Shown: positions 8,968-16,349 of the stretch, one piece after another
Layout: each line of letters begins with the position of its first letter
Numbering within the stretch: position 1 is the stretch's first letter
The notes under the pieces: model-generated
Database searches by the model: none
Seen by the model: only the letters and a program-made list of their open reading frames with translations
Told to the model about the DNA's origin: nothing
DNA from: CAUYUA01 sp963575675
GTDB taxonomy: Bacteria > Pseudomonadota > Alphaproteobacteria > Azospirillales > Azospirillaceae
DNA length: 34,205 nt
Assembly (NCBI GenBank): GCA_963575675.1
Contig: CAUYUA010000219.1
Location: forward strand, 1-34,205
Direction: 5' to 3'
Program-made: the position numbers and the translations under genes

Positions 8968-9111
8968 TTGATGTTTTTTTCTTGCGGCTTCATCGAATTA
9001 AAACGGCCCTCGCATTTTCGTTGGTTACAGTCTCCAAGTTGTGGTTTCCAAAGGCCTCTGGGCCTTTGGCGGGTCCAGGGCGGAGCCCTGGCCTTTATTC
9101 TCTTTATTCTC
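8968..9111 (+). ncRNA. Candidate small RNA of about 140 nt (structured repeat copy)
   Basis: The predicted transcript starts just after the 8932-8961 promoter. It contains a perfect 9-bp hairpin CCAAAGGCC-TCTG-GGCCTTTGG (9048-9069) and then CCAGGGC-GGA-GCCCTGG (9075-9091). The second hairpin is followed by a pyrimidine-rich tail made of two copies of TTTATTCTC (9094-9111). That layout resembles a short transcript with a terminator-like end, although the U-tract is interrupted. The region from 8983 to about 9091 recurs at 24900-25008 with the hairpins kept. It is antisense-proximal to the 3' end of the metallophosphatase-like gene. It may equally be only a repeat behind a chance promoter. Confidence 0.4.
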
Positions 9112-9121
9112 GGAGAAAATC

Positions 9122-9955
9122 TCAAACCGAGATTGTTTCTTGGAGATCGCCTTCAGGAGTTAGACACGCACAGTTCAGAACGCCGTTAAAACCGCATCCG
9201 CCATCGATTGTGATGGTGAACGGAGTTTCTTGAAGACCGCCGTGCAGAGGGTCATAGCCTCGAATGACGCGCCGAAAGCCGCTGAACGGATGAGTAATTC
9301 GATTAAAACTTGCGCCTCCCCACCAGAAACTATCGCCTTGGGCTCCGAAGGGACGCGAGACGTCGACGCCGGCGTTCACCAGCAGCGCGCCGTGCGCTGT
9401 ATCGGATGAGGCGTTGGCGAAATCGGGGACGCCAGTGTAGGCTGCTCGACGTAAGGCGGTCATCAGGGTGTCGTGGCCGGAGAGCGCGTGTATGGCGCTG
9501 CGCAAACCGTTTGTCCAACGGGTTAAGGCCATGGCGCCTTCTCGGGCGGCGGCGAGGCCGTGGTCTGGATGGCCGCCATATGCAATCAGAGTGGCGTCGA
9601 CGCCTTGACGCATCATCCACTGCATGACTTCTGCGGGATTGGGTGCGAATTGGATTTGCAGCAGTTTCTGCCACATTTCTTCTTGGCTGCCGCGCAGATA
9701 GATGACGTCGTCGGCCAACATGCCTGGGCGGGCGAGCAATGCGCGTCGGAAGGTAAGGAGTTCGTTTATGGTTTCAATAATTTTAGCGCCGCGTCCGAGA
9801 TAATTTCCCAGGTAGATCAGTCGATCTCCGGGCTGGAAGCGCTGAAAAATTTGGGCGTGCAGCGCAATGACGCGCTCCAATTCGCCGTGGATGGCGGCGA
9901 CGGCCCATAGACGTTTTGGCGTGCGGAGGGAATGGAATTTTTGCGTGTCGGTCAT
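9122..9955 (-). CDS. Metallophosphatase-fold protein lacking its metal ligands
   Basis: The 277-residue protein follows the layout of the PPP/calcineurin-like serine-threonine phosphatase and Ap4A hydrolase family, but its motifs are degenerate. The usual GDxHG is AAIHG (20-24). GDYxDRG is GNYLGRG (50-56). RGNHE is RGSQE (88-92). The VHAG histidine is VNAG (193-196). The late GHxP motif is GYDP (about 233-236). Only the motif I histidine survives, so metal binding and catalysis are very unlikely, while fold positions such as IYLG, IYLRG and IDGGCGFNG persist. It probably acts as a binding or regulatory pseudoenzyme. The frame extends upstream to 10120, but ATG 9955 is chosen because the extension runs through an inverted-repeat element. 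AGGAG lies 13 bases upstream, rather far. It is immediately downstream of carD. Confidence 0.8.
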   Translation of the reverse strand: MTDTQKFHSLRTPKRLWAVAAIHGELERVIALHAQIFQRFQPGDRLIYLGNYLGRGAKIIETINELLTFRRALLARPGMLADDVIYLRGSQEEMWQKLLQIQFAPNPAEVMQWMMRQGVDATLIAYGGHPDHGLAAAREGAMALTRWTNGLRSAIHALSGHDTLMTALRRAAYTGVPDFANASSDTAHGALLVNAGVDVSRPFGAQGDSFWWGGASFNRITHPFSGFRRVIRGYDPLHGGLQETPFTITIDGGCGFNGVLNCACLTPEGDLQETISV

Positions 9956-10206
9956 GGATCGGCGCGTTCTCCTGGCGCGGGAAACACCGGGCCGAAGGCT
10001 TGGCGTGGGCCGCTGATGATCTGATAGTGAAACAAGAACATTCGTCTGCTTTTCGGTGGAAAGAAGACGTTGAATCTTTATCTGGTGGAGCCTGTCCGGA
10101 AAAAATATCTGTGACGCCAACGGTTTTCAACGGAGAACAAATCGAAATTGAACGAAATCGGTTGGAGTCGCAAATAGATTTTCCGGACAGGCTCATAAGT
10201 CAGGGG
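9956..10206. other. Gap between carD and the metallophosphatase-like gene
   Basis: This gap is largely filled by the inverted-repeat element at 10088-10194. Beyond that only the weak AGGAG for the leftward gene (about 9969-9973) can be named. Confidence 0.4.
10088..10194. mobile_element. MITE-like element A with terminal inverted repeats
   Basis: The ends GAGCCTGTCCGGAAAA (10088-10103) and its exact complement (10179-10194) frame a 107-bp segment. Weaker complementarity continues inward to about 44 bases per arm. The same terminal motif, with one or two changes, bounds a second element at 11602-11699. No open frame lies inside and no target duplication is evident. It ends 12 bases from the carD stop codon, so it could also serve as a terminator for that gene. 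Confidence 0.6.
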
Positions 10207-10707
10207 CTAGGCTGCTTTGCTCAGGACTTGTTCGAGTCGCTCTGTCGCTTTGATTTCGTCAATTTTTTCGACGGCGGCGAGTTCGCGCGCCAAGCGTTCC
10301 AGCGCGGCCTGGTAGATTTGGCGTTCGCTGTAGGATTGGTCGCTTTGATCACTGCCTCGATAGAGGTCGCGAACGACCTCGGCAATGGAGACCGGATCGC
10401 CGGAGTTGATTTTGGCTTCGTACTCTTGAGCGCGGCGGCTCCACATGGTGCGGCGCACACGAGAACGGCCTTGCAGTGTTTCGAGGGCGACTTTGATGCG
10501 ATCTTTCGAGCTGAGACGACGCAGCCCCGAGTTCTTGGCTTTGGCCACCGGAACTTTCAAGGTCATTCGCTCTTTCTCGAAGCTGATTGCGTAGAGCGTG
10601 ACCTCCTGTCCGGCTATGTGATGCGTTTCCACGCCTTCGACACGCCCGACGCCGTGGGCCGGATAGACAACGAAGTCCCCGGCCAGGAACTCAAGCTTGT
10701 GCGACAT
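10207..10707 (-). CDS. carD: CarD/CdnL-family RNA polymerase-binding regulator
   Basis: The 166-residue protein starts with the CarD N-terminal Tudor-like RNA polymerase-interaction domain: FLAGDFVVYPAHGVGRVEGV (7-26), then the strand-rich part up to about residue 65 with LKVPVAKA. The C-terminal helical DNA-binding domain follows, with the conserved RRTMWSRRAQEYEAKI (Trp89) and the helix around VVRDLYRG. Family members bind the polymerase beta subunit and stabilise open promoter complexes, especially at rRNA and other growth-related promoters. The length is normal for the alphaproteobacterial CdnL group. Its usual alphaproteobacterial neighbour fdxA is next upstream, but about 1 kb of non-coding sequence with an inverted-repeat element separates them. 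Confidence 0.95.
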   Translation of the reverse strand: MSHKLEFLAGDFVVYPAHGVGRVEGVETHHIAGQEVTLYAISFEKERMTLKVPVAKAKNSGLRRLSSKDRIKVALETLQGRSRVRRTMWSRRAQEYEAKINSGDPVSIAEVVRDLYRGSDQSDQSYSERQIYQAALERLARELAAVEKIDEIKATERLEQVLSKAA

Positions 10708-11601
10708 TCTATTCGGCTCTCACTTTTTCGCAATCGGCACATGGGGTACCCCCGTCGCAACCTTCGCGCCGGCGTCTATCGAGGTGAAACGACTTTGCAA
10801 AAACGCGTAATTTCGAAAAGAAGCTTCCCTTTCTTTTCAACCACGAAAAGAAAACGGGTAGGAGGAATTCATTTTCTCCCGTCTAAACGAATAACTTGGG
10901 CGTTTTTTTCTTTACTTCTGTCGTTTTGGCCTCTTACGCCTCAATTCCGAGCGTTCCGGTTTGCGAGGACAGATCGCGACGCCGATTGCTCAATCAAGAG
11001 GCGACGCCAAAAAAGCGTCTTTAAACACTATTTTGCGCGACTTTCAGTTTTCGAGTTTAAAGGTCTCCGGTTTTAACGGGGAAGCTCAATTCTTACCGTA
11101 GTAAGGTCACAACAAACACCCCCCTACACCTCCGTAAATCGCTGGCGCGTTGGGTAGGTTAAAAATCCTCTCTGAAAAGACAGAACCTCCGTTGAGGATA
11201 TCGGGGATATCTGATTTTGGACGCTGTATCCAACTTGACTGTCACACTATAGCGGATTTTGCGGAGATTTAACAGTCTCATGACGTGTGTATGAGAGGGA
11301 TTTTGTTTGCTTGGGGGGCAAGGGGAAGAGAGGGGCGGGCAAACCATTGAGGTGACGCTACAATTGGTGGGTAAATTAGGGGGCGACAAACAATTATCGA
11401 GTGGCGATGATAGGGTTTTTATTGTAAGGAGCGGCGTCAAAATGCACACACAGAAAAGGAATCGCGCGAATCGTCCACATAGAGAGGCGTTGTTTCAAAT
11501 TATGGTTTTGCGTTGATGTGTTCGGGTGGTTTCTTTGGATAAAACAGTCTATGCGTCTTGGGCAAGGCCAAACTTATGCGTTTTGCTTTGCGCAAACAAT
11601 A
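10708..11601. other. Long non-coding gap upstream of carD
   Basis: I find no convincing gene in these roughly 900 bases. Several frames are open for 70-100 codons on both strands, but they have low-complexity composition and no family signature. The sequence around 11090-11160 and 11300-11480 is G-rich or C-rich in patches. The carD promoter must be near the left end but is not obvious. Confidence 0.5.
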
Positions 11602-11699
11602 AGAGCCTGCCCGGAAAGAATATCAATGTTTCCAGCGGCGTCTGATGGATGACCCGCCGGGGGCGTTGGAAACGTTGATATTCTTTCCGGGCAGGCTCT
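11602..11699. mobile_element. MITE-like element B with 33-bp terminal inverted repeats
   Basis: The arms at 11602-11634 and 11667-11699 are complementary over 33 bases with one mismatch. Their outer ends read AGAGCCTGCCCGGAAAG, closely related to element A at 10088-10194. The 32-base interior has no coding capacity. Transcribed, it would fold into one long hairpin. Confidence 0.65.
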
Positions 11700-11702
11700 A
11701 GA

Positions 11703-11732
11703 AGCGGGAGAACGATCTTTGGGTCTCCCGCT
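11703..11732 (-). terminator. Probable terminator hairpin of fdxA
   Basis: AGCGGGAGA (11703-11711) and TCTCCCGCT (11724-11732) form a perfect 9-bp stem about 40 bases beyond the fdxA stop. In the leftward direction it is followed by TCTAG rather than a clean U-run, so termination may be weak. Confidence 0.45.
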
Positions 11733-11771
11733 CTTTGGTGAATTTTGTTTTCAGGTCGAGGGGGGGGGGAT

Positions 11772-12110
11772 TTAGCTTCCTTGCCCGGGGGTCGGCGAGA
11801 AATATTTCTCGAATTTGCCGTCTTCGTCTTTGTAGCTCATGGCGTCTTGGGCGGAGGGGATTTTGCGAGTAATGCCCGGCCATTTATCCGCATATTCGCG
11901 GTTATGTTGAAGCCATTCGGCTCCTTTGGCGTCGGTGTCGGGGACGATGGCTTCAACTGGGCATTCCGGCTCGCATACGCCGCAGTCGATACATTCATCG
12001 GGGTGGATGACGACCATGTTCTCGCCTTCGTAGAAGCAATCCACGGGGCAGACCTCGACGCAATCGGTGAATTTGCATTTGATGCAGACGTCTGTGACGA
12101 CGTAGGGCAT
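11772..12110 (-). CDS. fdxA: Seven-iron ferredoxin FdxA ([3Fe-4S][4Fe-4S])
   Basis: The 112-residue protein is nearly colinear with Azotobacter-type ferredoxin I. The N-terminal cluster region CIKCKFTDCVEVCP (Cys9, 12, 17, 21, with Cys25 after it) and the second motif CIDCGVCEPECP (about 40-51) supply ligands for a [3Fe-4S] and a [4Fe-4S] cluster. The C-terminal half lacks cysteines, as in the family. It is a low-potential cytoplasmic electron carrier, often linked to oxidative stress or iron status. The start is ATG 12110, with GGAG six bases upstream. The frame is open further upstream to 12182, but homology begins at MPYVVTD. A dyad at 12161-12178 lies upstream and could be an operator. 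Confidence 0.96.
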   Translation of the reverse strand: MPYVVTDVCIKCKFTDCVEVCPVDCFYEGENMVVIHPDECIDCGVCEPECPVEAIVPDTDAKGAEWLQHNREYADKWPGITRKIPSAQDAMSYKDEDGKFEKYFSPTPGQGS

Positions 12111-12160
12111 GATATTCTCCGTTGTTTGTTCTTCGGGCCTCTCAGGTTGAGGTTGCCTAT

Positions 12161-12178
12161 CATTATTGTAAAATAATG
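12161..12178. promoter_or_regulatory. Dyad-symmetric site upstream of fdxA
   Basis: CATTATT (12161-12167) and AATAATG (12172-12178) are exact inverted repeats four bases apart, and TTGCC/GGCAA further out extends the symmetry. The position, 51-68 bases upstream of the fdxA start, and the AT-rich Fur-box-like sequence suggest an operator. The regulator is unknown. Confidence 0.35.
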
Positions 12179-12276
12179 GCAATCTTCTCGATATCGGAGG
12201 CGACGTTTACGTCACTTAGGGTGTGTGGTGTTTCTGGGGGGAGAGGGGCAAGGGCAGCGGAGATCAAAAATTAGAG

Positions 12277-12541
12277 GGGTCCAGGGACTGTGTCCCTGGT
12301 CGTGGGGGATTATAAGGGGGGCGCGACCGCCCTCCTTATTCGCGAAGCGATCATCCACTGGAATTGTTTGTTGGTGGCTCTGATCATTTTTCGTCGAAAA
12401 CTTTACAGGCAGACTTTACACGCGAGCAACTCCAGTTACACGCGAGCAACTCCAGAGAACAATCGCTTCGCGAATAAGGGGGGGCGGTCGCGCCCCCCCT
12501 TATAATCCCCCCCCACGACCAGGGACAAAGTCCCTGGACCC
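12277..12541. repeat. Large inverted repeat built from two modular hairpin repeats (copies 2 and 3)
   Basis: The left arm (12277-12351) is a copy of the three-hairpin repeat: CCAGGGAC-TGT-GTCCCTGG, ATAAGGGGGG paired with CCCTCCTTAT, and TCGCGAAGCGA. The right arm (12462-12541) is the same unit in reverse orientation, with small differences in the lengths of the G/C runs. About 110 bases lie between the arms, including a 20-bp tandem duplication. The element fills most of the gap between metH (3' end) and fdxA. Confidence 0.85.
12416..12455. repeat. Exact tandem duplication, 2 x 20 bp
   Basis: The unit ttacacgcgagcaactccag occupies 12416-12435 and 12436-12455 without a mismatch. It lies in the interior of the large inverted repeat. 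Confidence 0.9.
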
Positions 12542-12596
12542 ATTTGGTTCTTATTCAGAAGAGACGGCGATGTTAGGTTTTCGTCGGCTCAAAGGA

Positions 12597-15500
12597 TCAC
12601 ACCGAAAAGTAACGCGCCCGAGGATGATGAACAATCAGGGCGGATGTGCTTTGCTCGGGGTGAAGCTGGGATTCATCCGACATGGCCACGCCGATTCGAT
12701 TTGCGTCGAGTAGGCGCAAGATGATCTTCTGATCTTCGAGGCGCGGACAAGCAGGATAGCCAAAGGAATAACGGCTGCCGCGATAACCCTGTTGTAGTAA
12801 TTTCTCGGTGTTGGGATCGTCTAGAGCGGCGATTCCCAAATCGGCGCGAGCGCGGGCGTGAACGTACTCGGCCAAAGCTTCGGTCAGCTCCACGCCGAGC
12901 CCATGCAGATACAAATAATCCTGGTATTGGTTTTCAGAGAACCATTGTCGAGCGACATCGGCGACTTTCTGCCCCATGGTCACGATCTGCATGCCGATCA
13001 CGTCGCGTTGGCCGTCGGTTAAATCGCGGAAGAAATCGGCGACGCACGCGCCGTCCGGCCCCGCCTGACGCGGCAGCGTAAAACGAGCCAACTCTTTGGC
13101 GCCGTCTTCAGGGGAGAACAAAATCACGTCGTCGCCGTCGGCGGCGCAAGGCCAGAACCCGTAAACCGCTTGCGGTCGGAGACAGTCGTTCTCCATAGCC
13201 CGATCCATTACGCGCTTCAAAATCGGGCGCAGTTCTTTTTTCGCCCATTTTTTGAACTCGTCGAGCGTTTTTCCGTCCTTGCGATATCCCCATTGCAGTT
13301 GATAAAGCATCCGCTCGTTGAGGAAGGGCAGAAGCGACGGCGGAGGAACGTGATCAATAATTCGCGTCCCCCAGAACGGCGGCGTAGGGACTGTTACGCC
13401 TTCATTGAGGCTCCGACGTCGAGCGCGCGCGGCTTCGCGATCGACCGGGCCTTCGGCGGCGTTGACGGCGCGCCCGATCTGACGGCGACGATTGACGGCG
13501 CGTCCTTGGCGTCGGGTTTGAATCACCGCCAGTTCGGCGTCGAACGAGCCGTTGGTCACTTTGTCCATCAAGTTGAGGCCGTCGAAGGCGTCTCCGGCAT
13601 AGGCGACTCGACCGCATTCGTAGGCGCGGACGCAGTCTTCCTCGACGAAGGCGCGGGTCAAGGCTGCGCCGCCCAACAGCACCGGAACTTCCAGACCTGC
13701 CCGGCCCATTTCCTCTAGGTTGTCCTTCATGATCACAGTGGACTTGACCAATAGGCCGGACATGCCGACGGCGTCCGGGTTATACTGACGGACGGCGGCG
13801 ATGATGGTTTCGATCGGCTGTTTGATCCCCAGATTGATCACGCGATAGCCGTTGTTGGTCAGGATGATGTCCACCAGATTCTTGCCGATGTCGTGGACGT
13901 CGCCTTTCACCGTGGCCAGCACCATGGTTCCCTTCTGCGAGCCTTCGGATTTCTCCATATGAGGCTCTAACCAGGCTACGGCGGTCTTCATGGTCTCGGC
14001 GGATTGCAGCACGAACGGAAGCTGCATTTTGCCCGAGCCGAACAGCTCGCCGACCACTTTCATGCCTTCCAGCAACACCGTGTTGATCACCTCCAGCGGC
14101 GAGCGGGTCTTGATCGCCTCGGCGAGGTCGTCTTCTAGTCCGACGCGATCTCCGTCGACGATTCGTTGCTTCAGACGCTCGGCGACGTCGGTCGGACGTT
14201 CTTTCTTTTTGGCGGTGGCGGCGGTGCGTCCGGTGAACAGAGCCATGAAGGCTTGCAGAGGATCATATCCATCGCGGCGGCGGTCGAAGATCAAGTCTTC
14301 GGCGATTGCGACCTCGTTTTCCGGAATGGCGTGCAGCGGCAGGATTTTCGAGACGTGGATGATCGCGCCGATCATGCCGCGTCGCGCTGCGTGATCTAAG
14401 AACACCGAGTTCAGCACATGCCGCGCCGCTGCGGACAGGCCGAACGAGATGTTCGACAACCCGAGGATCACTTGGCATTCGGGGAAAGCCGCGCGAATCT
14501 TCTCGATGCCGTCCAGAGTCCAGATCGCGAGTTTGCGATCGTCTTCGTTGCCGGTGGCGATGGTGAAGGTGAGGGGATCGAACAAAAGGTCGGAGGGCGG
14601 CAAGCCGAACTCGTCCACCGCCAAGCGATAGAGACGACCGGCGATTTCCAATTTCCGCTCGGGCGTTTTGGCCATGCCCTGTTCGTCGATGGTCAGAGCC
14701 ACCACCGCCGCGCCGAAGCGTTTGGCCAGAGCCAGACGTTGCCGCGCGGGTTCTTCGCCGTCCTCCAGGTTGATCGAATTGAGGATCGCTTTGCCGCCGT
14801 ACAGCGACAACGCGGCTTCCAGCACTTTCAGTTCGGTCGAGTCGATCACCAGAGGGGCTCTGACGGCGCCGGAGAAGCGGCGCGTCACTTCCGACATTTC
14901 GGCGATTTCGTCGCGACCGACGAAGGCGGTGCTGACGTCCAGCGTGTGAGAGCCTTCGCGTTCTTGTTCGCGAGCCATGGCGACGCAGCCGTCCCAATCA
15001 TGGGCTTGCTGAAGCTCGCGCCATTTTTTGCTGCCGTTGGCGTTGCAGCGCTCGCCGATTGAGAAGACGGCGTTTTCTTGGCGCAGCGCGACTTGTCCGT
15101 ACAGCGAAGCGACCGAGGGAATCCAATGGGCTTGGCGTCGAACCGGAGTAGGGCGCACGCGCTCTCCGGCGTGTTTGCGAAGCATGGCGTCGGTGGCTTC
15201 GATGTGGCCGATGTTGGTTCCGCAGCAGCCGCCGACGAGATTGACGCCGTATTCGAAGATGAATCGTTCGTGCCAGCGGCCGAGTTCTTCGAAGGAGAGG
15301 GGATAATGCGCTTTGCCGTTGACCAGTTCGGGTAGGCCGGCGTTGGGTTGGGCGGAGATCAGGCCGGGCCAATTTTGCGACAGCCAACGGATGTGATCGG
15401 CCATTTCGCGCGGGCCGGTGGCGCAGTTGAGGCCGATCAGCGGGGCGTCGAGCGCGTGGATTACTGTGGCGGCGGCGGCGATATCGGAGCCGACCAGCAT

Positions 15501-16091
15501 GGAGCCGGTGGCCTCGATGGTGATTTGGACGAAGAACGGGGTTGAGGCGTTGACTTCGGCGCGGGCGCGTTTGACGCCGTTGGCGGCGGCCTTGATTTGC
15601 AGGGGGTCTTGGCAGGTCTCGATGAGGATGGCGTCGACGCCTCCTGCGATCAGGCCTCGGCTTTGGATGGTGAAGGAGTCTTCAAGGGATTGGTAGTCGA
15701 TGTGGCCGAGGCTGGGCAGGCGGGTTCCGGGGCCGATCGAGCCGAGGACGAACCGTTGGCGGTTGTCGCCGGAGAATTGTTCGGCGGCTTCGCGGGCGAT
15801 TTCGCCGGCGCGTTTGTTGATTTCGAAGGCTTTATCGGAGAGGCCGAATTCGCCGAGGGTGATTGGCGAGGCTCCGAAGGTGTTGGTTTCGACCATATCG
15901 GCGCCGGCTTGGTAATATCCGGCGTGGATGTCGCGCACGATGTCGGGGCGGGAAAGCACCAGAATGTCGGTGCAGTTTTCATGGCCCCAGTAGTCGCGGT
16001 CGGTTTGGAGATCAAGTGTTTGCACTCGGCTGCCCATGCCGCCGTCGCACAAAAGAACACGTTCTTGGAGCTGGTCTAGAAGATGAGCCAC
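12597..16091 (-). CDS. metH: Cobalamin-dependent methionine synthase MetH
   Basis: The protein has 1164 residues from GTG 16091, close to the family's usual 1200-1230. Domain order is complete. The homocysteine-binding barrel carries the zinc cysteines Cys223 (LNCATGP) and Cys289-Cys290 (GGCCGTN). The methyltetrahydrofolate (pterin) barrel spans about 340-610 (SIGERCNANGSKKW, DVSTAF, NSINLEDGE). The four-helix cap and B12 domain contain DVHDIGKN (731-738) with His733 as lower cobalt ligand, plus the LLGGAALT loop. The C-terminal S-adenosylmethionine reactivation domain spans about 900-1164 (YGFWPA-like segment, YRGSRYSFGYPACP). It transfers methyl from methyl-THF to homocysteine in the cytoplasm. 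The open frame extends 26 codons upstream, but that part runs through a terminator hairpin and a repeat; AAAGG precedes the GTG. No metF is nearby. Confidence 0.96.
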   Translation of the reverse strand: MAHLLDQLQERVLLCDGGMGSRVQTLDLQTDRDYWGHENCTDILVLSRPDIVRDIHAGYYQAGADMVETNTFGASPITLGEFGLSDKAFEINKRAGEIAREAAEQFSGDNRQRFVLGSIGPGTRLPSLGHIDYQSLEDSFTIQSRGLIAGGVDAILIETCQDPLQIKAAANGVKRARAEVNASTPFFVQITIEATGSMLVGSDIAAAATVIHALDAPLIGLNCATGPREMADHIRWLSQNWPGLISAQPNAGLPELVNGKAHYPLSFEELGRWHERFIFEYGVNLVGGCCGTNIGHIEATDAMLRKHAGERVRPTPVRRQAHWIPSVASLYGQVALRQENAVFSIGERCNANGSKKWRELQQAHDWDGCVAMAREQEREGSHTLDVSTAFVGRDEIAEMSEVTRRFSGAVRAPLVIDSTELKVLEAALSLYGGKAILNSINLEDGEEPARQRLALAKRFGAAVVALTIDEQGMAKTPERKLEIAGRLYRLAVDEFGLPPSDLLFDPLTFTIATGNEDDRKLAIWTLDGIEKIRAAFPECQVILGLSNISFGLSAAARHVLNSVFLDHAARRGMIGAIIHVSKILPLHAIPENEVAIAEDLIFDRRRDGYDPLQAFMALFTGRTAATAKKKERPTDVAERLKQRIVDGDRVGLEDDLAEAIKTRSPLEVINTVLLEGMKVVGELFGSGKMQLPFVLQSAETMKTAVAWLEPHMEKSEGSQKGTMVLATVKGDVHDIGKNLVDIILTNNGYRVINLGIKQPIETIIAAVRQYNPDAVGMSGLLVKSTVIMKDNLEEMGRAGLEVPVLLGGAALTRAFVEEDCVRAYECGRVAYAGDAFDGLNLMDKVTNGSFDAELAVIQTRRQGRAVNRRRQIGRAVNAAEGPVDREAARARRRSLNEGVTVPTPPFWGTRIIDHVPPPSLLPFLNERMLYQLQWGYRKDGKTLDEFKKWAKKELRPILKRVMDRAMENDCLRPQAVYGFWPCAADGDDVILFSPEDGAKELARFTLPRQAGPDGACVADFFRDLTDGQRDVIGMQIVTMGQKVADVARQWFSENQYQDYLYLHGLGVELTEALAEYVHARARADLGIAALDDPNTEKLLQQGYRGSRYSFGYPACPRLEDQKIILRLLDANRIGVAMSDESQLHPEQSTSALIVHHPRARYFSV

Positions 16092-16133
16092 GATCTGAGA
16101 CCTTTGATGGGAAAACAAACAAAAAAATAGGGT

Positions 16134-16153
16134 TTGGGGCCTTAAGGCCCCAA
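16134..16153 (-). terminator. Intrinsic terminator or attenuator upstream of metH
   Basis: TTGGGGCC-TTAA-GGCCCCAA is a perfect 8-bp GC-rich stem. Read leftward it is followed by a run of seven T (16121-16127 on the plus strand). It lies 217-196 bases after the murJ stop and only 43 bases before the metH start, so it either ends murJ transcripts or attenuates metH. Confidence 0.65.
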
Positions 16154-16166
16154 GCGGCGGGGTGTT

Positions 16167-16204
16167 CAAGAGGGGGGCCGCGTCCCCCTCTTGTCGCGAA
16201 GCGA
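16167..16204 (+). repeat. Modular hairpin repeat, diverged copy 4
   Basis: CAAGAGGGGG/CCCCCTCTTG (16167-16193) followed directly by TCGC-GAA-GCGA (16194-16204) has the SL2-SL3 architecture of the repeats at 5727 and 12277. The stem base has changed on both sides (CAAGA/TCTTG instead of ATAAG/CTTAT). The preceding hairpin at 16134-16153 would take the SL1 place. Confidence 0.7.
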
Positions 16205-16220
16205 ATTGCGGCGAGTGAGG

Positions 16221-16288
16221 TTATGTTCTAGAGTTTAACTTCATTCTTTTCATCACATTTTCGCTCCTGGGATCATTACTGGGATCAT
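16221..16288 (-). other. Two overlapping tiny methionine-rich open frames in the metH leader
   Basis: Reading leftward, 16288-16253 encodes MIPVMIPGAKM and stops. Overlapping its stop, 16253-16221 encodes MKRMKLNSRT. AGGAG at about 16264-16268 stands 11 bases before the second start. They precede the hairpins and the terminator ahead of metH. The first frame contains an 11-base direct repeat (AATGATCCCAG), which by itself explains the repeated MIP. Translation is unproven. Confidence 0.2.
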
Positions 16289-16349
16289 TGCCTTAATCAT
16301 CGCGATCTTTCGCCGAAGGCCGGAGTCCCTTCCCTTTGGAGCCCGTTTT

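Larger units (their letters stand above)
8841..9121. other. Intergenic region holding a rightward promoter and hairpin repeat
   Basis: Both flanking genes run leftward, yet the clearest signal here is a rightward promoter (8932-8961) followed by a repeat copy with two hairpins. No open frame of convincing quality exists on either strand. Confidence 0.6.

Noticed and set aside
9916..11076. 386-codon rightward open frame spanning the carD region
   Set aside because: It is antisense to carD and runs through an inverted-repeat element; its translation matches no family, while the leftward CarD frame is unmistakable.
11159..11516. Overlapping small open frames on both strands in the carD-fdxA gap
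   Set aside because: Low-complexity translations, no ribosome binding sites and no recognisable domain.
16092..16349. SAM or cobalamin riboswitch before metH
   Set aside because: No conserved SAM-II or B12-box sequence is visible in the leader; its hairpins belong to the dispersed repeat family.
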